Shown here: in pieces, positions 5,817 to 10,098 of the stretch
Position numbering within the stretch: position 1 is the stretch's first letter
Layout of the letters: every line of letters starts with the position of its first letter
Origin: Azohydromonas lata NBRC 102462
GTDB taxonomy: Bacteria; Pseudomonadota; Gammaproteobacteria; Burkholderiales; Burkholderiaceae_C
Length of the DNA stretch: 10,098 nt
Reading direction: 5' to 3'
Assembly: GCA_945878385.1 (NCBI GenBank)
Contig: CAMCTE010000092.1
Span: 1-10,098 of the forward strand
The notes under the pieces: generated by a model
The model's database searches: none
What the model saw: only the letters and a program-made list of their open reading frames with translations
Told to the model about the DNA's origin: nothing
Program-made: the position numbers and the translations under genes

Positions 5817-6619
5817 CGGCGGCGGAAGACCAGGCGATCAGGGTCGGAGGCTTTTGCGGCGTAGGCGTAACCATCGAGGTCGAATGCCTGCAATGCTTCG
5901 ACCGTGGTGAGACGCTGAGCAATGGCGTAGTGCGCCATGAGCCCGCGTGCCCGTTTGGCAAAGAAGCTGATGATCTTGTACGTGCCCGCCTTCCAGTCTT
6001 CGAACACGCATTCGACGACCCGGGCGTCCAGGCTGCGGCGGTCGGCCACCTTGAAATATTCCTGCGAGGCGAGGTTCACGATGACGCGCTGCACAGAGCC
6101 AGACGTCTTGGCTGTGGCCTTCGAGTCGGACTTCAACCGGGTATTGAGGTACTCGGCCACGGTGTCGCCCCAATAGGCGTAGAGGTCTTTGCCGCGCGGG
6201 TTGGACAGTTTGGTGCCCATCTCCAGACGGTAGGGCTGCAGCTTGTCCAGTGGGCGCAGGGCTCCATAAAGGCCGGAGAGGATCACCACATGGTCTTGTG
6301 CCCAAGCCAGGTCCTCAGGCGTGAGGGTGGAGGCCTGCAAGCCGTCATACACATCGCCGTTGAAGGCCAGCACCGCCGGACGGCTGTTGGCCGCGTTGGC
6401 CTTGGGTGCCCAGGCGGTGTAGCGGGCCACATTCAAGCTGGCCAAGTTTTCCGACAAATCCATGAGGCCGGCCACTTGCGCTGTGCTCAAGGGACGCAGC
6501 ACCTCAATGAGTTCGGCTGCACGGTCGGTGAACACGGGCTCGGTGGCCTTGCGGCCCAGGCCCGCGGGCAGCGGCGTTTCGTAGTCCAGGGACTTCGCGG
6601 GTGAAAGCAGGAAAATCAT
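5807..6619 (-). CDS. yaaA: Peroxide stress protein YaaA (UPF0246/DUF328)
   Basis: This 270-residue cytoplasmic protein aligns along its whole length with E. coli YaaA (258 residues) as I recall it: MIFLLSPAKSLDYETPL at the start, LAFNGDVYDGLQA, ILSGLYGALRPLDKLQPYRLEMG, LSNPRGKDLYAYWGD, VIVNLASQEYFK, and IISFFAKRARGLMA. In E. coli YaaA lowers free intracellular iron during hydrogen peroxide stress and protects DNA and proteins from Fenton damage; the fold binds DNA in vitro. A short insertion around residues 166-175 (SDSKATAKTSGS) separates it from the E. coli form. The gene starts 9 bases after the purL stop, and its SD-like GAGG overlaps that stop codon, so it is almost certainly cotranscribed with purL. 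The ATG at 6619 gives the standard N-terminus, so the start is secure. Confidence 0.94.
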   Translation of the reverse strand: MIFLLSPAKSLDYETPLPAGLGRKATEPVFTDRAAELIEVLRPLSTAQVAGLMDLSENLASLNVARYTAWAPKANAANSRPAVLAFNGDVYDGLQASTLTPEDLAWAQDHVVILSGLYGALRPLDKLQPYRLEMGTKLSNPRGKDLYAYWGDTVAEYLNTRLKSDSKATAKTSGSVQRVIVNLASQEYFKVADRRSLDARVVECVFEDWKAGTYKIISFFAKRARGLMAHYAIAQRLTTVEALQAFDLDGYAYAAKASDPDRLVFRRRQA

Positions 6620-6621
6620 CG

Positions 6622-6634
6622 GGGCGCCTCAACC
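6622..6634 (-). promoter_or_regulatory. purL-yaaA junction with SD-like GAGG over the purL stop
   Basis: Minus-strand TTGAGGCGCC includes the purL TGA stop (6631-6629) and a GAGG whose distance to the yaaA ATG is about 7 bases. It supports translational coupling of yaaA to purL. Confidence 0.5.
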
Positions 6635-9600
6635 GACCCATCGCCGTGCATTGGCGAACATGCGCCGCCAAGGGCTGGGCGCGGCCACATCGCCACCACT
6701 CCAACTCATCTGGACATTTCGGAACACACGCTCGGGGTGCGGCATCAGCACGGTGAAACGGCCATCGGCAGTGGTGACCGAAGTCAGGCCCTCGGTGCTG
6801 CCGTTGGGGTTGTGCGGATACTGTTCGGTGGGCTGGCCTTTCGCATCCACGAAGCGCATGGCGCGGTGCACGCGCGCCGCATCACCCGTTCGGCTGAAGT
6901 CGGCAAAGCCTTCCCCGTGGGCCACGGCAATCGGCAGACGGCTGCCGGCCATGCCCTGGAAGAAGAGACTGGGGCTGTCCAGCACTTCGACTTGCGACAG
7001 CCGGGCTTCAAACTGCTCGCTCTTGTTGCGGGTAAAGCGCGGCCAATGCTCGGCCCCGGGAATCATGGGTGCCAGGGCGGCCATCATCTGGCAGCCGTTG
7101 CACACGCCCAGCGCAAGCGTGTCGGTGCGAGCGAAGAAGGCCTCGAAGGCGGCTTTCATGGCGGGGTTGAAACGGATGGAGCGGGCCCAGCCTTCACCGG
7201 CGCCCAGCGTGTCGCCGTAGCTGAAGCCGCCACAGGCCACAAAGCCGATGTAGTCGGACAACTGTGCGCGGCCGCTTTGCAGGTCGGTCATGTGCACATC
7301 ATGGGTTTGGAAGCCGGCCTGTGCCATGGCGTAAGCCATCTCCACATGACTGTTGACGCCCTGCTCGCGCAGGATGGCCAGTTTGGGCCGCGTGAGGTTC
7401 AGGAAGGGGGCCGCCACATCCTGCGCCGCATCAAAGGTCAAGGCCACCTGCAGACCGGCGTCAGCCGGGTCGCCGGCGGCGGCATGCTCAGCGTCTGCGC
7501 ACGCTGGGTTGTCGCGCTCGCGGGCAATGCGCCAACTCACCTCGTCCCAGGCCTGCTGCAGGGCCTGCAATGGGGCGCTGAAGACGGTCTTGGTGTCGCG
7601 CCACACCTCCACCACGCCACGGTCATTGGGTTTGCCGATGAAGTGACTGTGGCGCGACAGGCCATGGGTGCGCAAGCGCTGAATGACCTCGTTGCGCTGC
7701 ACGGTGCGCACCTGCAGCACCACGCCCAACTCTTCATTGAACAGGGCCTTGAGCGTGAGTTCATTGCGGCGCTCGGAAACCTGAGTGGCCCAGTTCTTCG
7801 AGTCGCCGTACTCGGCGCGGCTGTCGCCGATGCCATCGCCTTCGGTCACCAGGATGTCCACATTCAGACTGACACCCGTGTGGCCTGCAAACGCCATCTC
7901 GCACACGGCGGCCCAAAGGCCCCCGTCGCTGCGGTCGTGGTAAGCCAGCAACAGGCCGTCGCGGCGCAGTTCGTTGACCGCGGCAAAGAGCGCCTTCAAG
8001 GTTTGCGCATCGTCCAAGTCCGGCACCTCGGGCCCGAAGACACCTTGCACCTGCGACAGGATGCTGCCCCCCATGCGGCAACGGCCCTGGCCCAGATCCA
8101 CCAAGATCAGCGTGGTGTCTCCCTGGTCGGTGCGCAGTTCAGGCGTGAGCGTGCCCCGCACATCGGTCACACTGGCGAATGCAGAAACGATCAGGCTGAC
8201 CGGGGCCACCACCTGCTGCATGCCTTGCCCACTTGGCCAACGGGTGCGCATGGACAGGGAATCCTTGCCCACCGGCACGCCGATGCCCAGGGCCGGACAC
8301 AGCTCAAGGCCTACGGCCTTGACGGTGTCGTACAGCGCGGCGTCTTCACCGGGCTCGCCGCAGGCGGCCATCCAGTTGCAGCTGAGCTTGATGCGCGAAA
8401 GCTCCACCGGCGCGGCCAGCAGGTTGGTCAATGCTTCGGCCACGGCCATGCGGCCCGATGCAGGCGCGTCCACGGCGGCCAAGGGCGTGCGCTCGCCCAT
8501 GCTCATGGCCTCACCGGCGAAACCGGCATAGTCGGCCAGCGTGACCGCGCAATCGGCCACAGGCACCTGCCAGGGGCCCACCATCTGGTCGCGGTGGGAA
8601 AGCCCACCCACGGTACGGTCGCCGATGGTGATGAGAAAGCGCTTGCTGGCCACCGTGGGGTGGCGAAGCACGGTCAATGCCACCGATTCCAACTGCACGC
8701 CGGTGAGGTCCAGGGCGTCGCCCTGCCGGCCCACGCGCTGCACATTCCGGTGCATCTTGGGCGCCTTGCCCAACAGCACCTCCATGGGCATGTCGATGGG
8801 CCGCTCCCCTTGAGGGCCGTCTTCAAGGATGAGGCGGGTTTCTTCGGTGGCCACACCCACCACCGCATGGGGGCAGCGCTCGCGTTCGCAGTAGGCCTTG
8901 AAGGCTTCGTACTTGGCCGGGTCCAGCGCCAAGACGTAGCGCTCCTGGCTTTCGTTGCACCAAATTTCCTTGGGTGCCAGGCCCGACTCCTCCAAGGGCA
9001 CCCTGCGCAGGTCAAAGCGCGCGCCGCGGCCTGCACCATCCACCAGTTCGGGGAAGGCGTTGCTGATGCCGCCCGCGCCCACATCGTGGATGGCCAAGAC
9101 GGGGTTGTCGGCACCCAGGGCCCAGCACTGGTTGATGACCTCTTGCGCGCGGCGCTGAATTTCGGGGTTGCCGCGCTGCACCGAGTCGAAATCGAGTGAA
9201 GCGGTATTGGTGCCAGCCGCCATCGACGACGCCGCACCACCGCCCATGCCGATGCGCATGCCCGGCCCGCCCAACTGCACGAGCAGCGTACCGGCCGGGA
9301 AGACGATCTTGTGGGTGAGGTCGCTGCGGATGGTGCCCACGCCGCCGGCGATCATGATGGGCTTGTGATAGCCGCGGCGCACGCCGTCCACCGTCTGTTC
9401 ATAGACCCGGAAATACCCGCCCAGATTGGGCCGGCCGAATTCGTTGTTGAAGGCTGCGCCGCCCAAGGGGCCTTCGGTCATGACCTGCAGCGGGCTGGCA
9501 ATGTGCTCGGGCTTGCCCACCGGGTGGCGCTCCCAGGGTTCGGCCAGGCCAGGCAGATGAAGGTTGGACACCGAAAAGCCGGTGAGGCCGGCCTTGGGCC

Positions 9601-10098
9601 GTGCGCCGCGGCCGGTGGCGCCTTCGTCGCGGATTTCGCCGCCCGCGCCTGTGGCCGCGCCAGGAAAGGGAGAGATGGCCGTGGGGTGGTTGTGGGTTTC
9701 CACCTTCATCAACACATGCGCCGTTTCCCGATGCGCGCCGTAGGGCTGGGCTCCGGCCACACGCGGCTCGGCCTGCCAGCGTTCGATCTCGTGGCCTTCC
9801 ATCACCGCGGCGTTGTCGTGGTAGGCCACGATGGTGTGCTGCGGGCTGGTTTTTTCAGTGTGCCGGATCATGCCGAACATCGAGTGCGACTGTTTCTCGC
9901 CGTCGATGGTGAATTCAGCGTTGAAGATCTTGTGTCGGCAGTGTTCGCTGTTGGCCTGGGCGAACATCATCAGTTCCACATCGGTGGGATTGCGCCCCAG
10001 CGTGGTGAAGGCTTGCAGCAGGTAGTCGATTTCGTCGTCGGACAGCGCCAGGCCCCAAGCCCCATTGGCCTGCTGCAGCGCGCCGTGCCCGCCGCCCA
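6629..10098 (-). CDS. purL: Phosphoribosylformylglycinamidine (FGAM) synthase, large single-chain PurL, N-terminus outside window
   Basis: The open frame continues to the right edge, giving 1155 residues of a protein expected to be about 1300; only the N-terminal PurS-like part is missing. It catalyses FGAR + ATP + glutamine to FGAM, the fourth step of de novo purine synthesis. The first visible residues (ALSDDEIDYLLQAFTTLGRN) lead into MMFAQANSEHCRHKIFN and KVETHNHPTAISP, with GEIRDEGATGRGA, GGGAASSMA and CNESQERYVLA in the first synthase half, then DQMVGPWQVP and NWMAACGEPGEDA, then YHDRSDGGLW in the second half. A C-terminal glutamine amidotransferase domain has the nucleophile Cys in GVCNGCQMM (codon 7100-7102) and the His/Glu pair in HPERVFR (codons 6737-6739 and 6731-6733). 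All catalytic elements seen are intact. A GTG at 9979 is internal, not a start. yaaA follows after 9 bases. Its promoter lies outside the window. Confidence 0.97.
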   Translation of the reverse strand, partial: GGGHGALQQANGAWGLALSDDEIDYLLQAFTTLGRNPTDVELMMFAQANSEHCRHKIFNAEFTIDGEKQSHSMFGMIRHTEKTSPQHTIVAYHDNAAVMEGHEIERWQAEPRVAGAQPYGAHRETAHVLMKVETHNHPTAISPFPGAATGAGGEIRDEGATGRGARPKAGLTGFSVSNLHLPGLAEPWERHPVGKPEHIASPLQVMTEGPLGGAAFNNEFGRPNLGGYFRVYEQTVDGVRRGYHKPIMIAGGVGTIRSDLTHKIVFPAGTLLVQLGGPGMRIGMGGGAASSMAAGTNTASLDFDSVQRGNPEIQRRAQEVINQCWALGADNPVLAIHDVGAGGISNAFPELVDGAGRGARFDLRRVPLEESGLAPKEIWCNESQERYVLALDPAKYEAFKAYCERERCPHAVVGVATEETRLILEDGPQGERPIDMPMEVLLGKAPKMHRNVQRVGRQGDALDLTGVQLESVALTVLRHPTVASKRFLITIGDRTVGGLSHRDQMVGPWQVPVADCAVTLADYAGFAGEAMSMGERTPLAAVDAPASGRMAVAEALTNLLAAPVELSRIKLSCNWMAACGEPGEDAALYDTVKAVGLELCPALGIGVPVGKDSLSMRTRWPSGQGMQQVVAPVSLIVSAFASVTDVRGTLTPELRTDQGDTTLILVDLGQGRCRMGGSILSQVQGVFGPEVPDLDDAQTLKALFAAVNELRRDGLLLAYHDRSDGGLWAAVCEMAFAGHTGVSLNVDILVTEGDGIGDSRAEYGDSKNWATQVSERRNELTLKALFNEELGVVLQVRTVQRNEVIQRLRTHGLSRHSHFIGKPNDRGVVEVWRDTKTVFSAPLQALQQAWDEVSWRIARERDNPACADAEHAAAGDPADAGLQVALTFDAAQDVAAPFLNLTRPKLAILREQGVNSHVEMAYAMAQAGFQTHDVHMTDLQSGRAQLSDYIGFVACGGFSYGDTLGAGEGWARSIRFNPAMKAAFEAFFARTDTLALGVCNGCQMMAALAPMIPGAEHWPRFTRNKSEQFEARLSQVEVLDSPSLFFQGMAGSRLPIAVAHGEGFADFSRTGDAARVHRAMRFVDAKGQPTEQYPHNPNGSTEGLTSVTTADGRFTVLMPHPERVFRNVQMSWSGGDVAAPSPWRRMFANARRWVG

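Noticed and set aside
4868..6604. A 578-codon plus-strand open frame across the oxygenase, the gap and yaaA
   Set aside because: It is antisense to two recognised genes and remains open only because stop codons are rare in GC-rich DNA; no motif or RBS supports it.
6737..9199. An 820-codon open frame on the plus strand opposite purL
   Set aside because: It is the antisense of a well-conserved purL; its composition (rich in His, Gly, Ala, Gln) is that of a mirror frame in high-GC DNA, and no domain is recognisable.
9977..9979. GTG at 9979 as the purL start
   Set aside because: The frame continues upstream to the window edge with sequence matching PurL (DDEIDYLLQAFTTLGRN), so this is an internal Val codon.

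Overview
The window looks like chromosomal DNA from a high-GC betaproteobacterium, most likely of the order Burkholderiales and perhaps the family Comamonadaceae. The reasons are the strong G/C preference at third codon positions, a Bug/TctC-type solute receptor (a family greatly expanded in that order), and PurL, YaaA, RhlE and EttA proteins of proteobacterial type. This placement is inferred from protein resemblance recalled from memory, not from a search. I see no mobile element, phage gene, CRISPR array, tRNA or rRNA; the content is mostly housekeeping plus two small metabolic gene pairs of unknown substrate.

Left part (1-2249): the first 38 codons of ettA, a ribosome-associated ABC-F ATPase, run leftwards off the window. 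Divergent from it, after about 80 bases, is a rightward pair: a periplasmic Bug/TctC-family solute receptor with a twin-arginine-like signal, followed 7 bases later by a zinc-dependent deacylase of the succinylglutamate desuccinylase/aspartoacylase (M14-like) family. The tight spacing suggests capture and hydrolysis of one N-acyl or amide-type compound.

Middle (2250-3919): a 176-base leader with a possible promoter leads to an RhlE-type DEAD-box RNA helicase. It has all the core motifs and a glycine/arginine-rich tail. The last 98 bases of this gene overlap, tail to tail, the end of the next gene on the opposite strand.

Right part (3822-10098), all leftward and read from the right edge: purL (FGAM synthase, lacking only its N-terminal part, which lies beyond the window), yaaA (peroxide-stress protein) 9 bases later, a 102-base gap, an Fe(II)/2-oxoglutarate prolyl-4-hydroxylase-like oxygenase, and a CaiB/BaiF (class III) CoA-transferase or alpha-methylacyl-CoA racemase. 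The racemase starts inside the oxygenase stop codon (ATGA overlap). purL-yaaA and oxygenase-racemase are each clearly coupled; whether all four share a transcript is open.

Coding density is very high and no gap exceeds 180 bases. The points most worth a second look are the antisense dual-coding overlap with a shortened racemase C-terminus, the coupled oxygenase-racemase pair, and the receptor-deacylase pair. Nothing here is clearly a new defence or mobile system.
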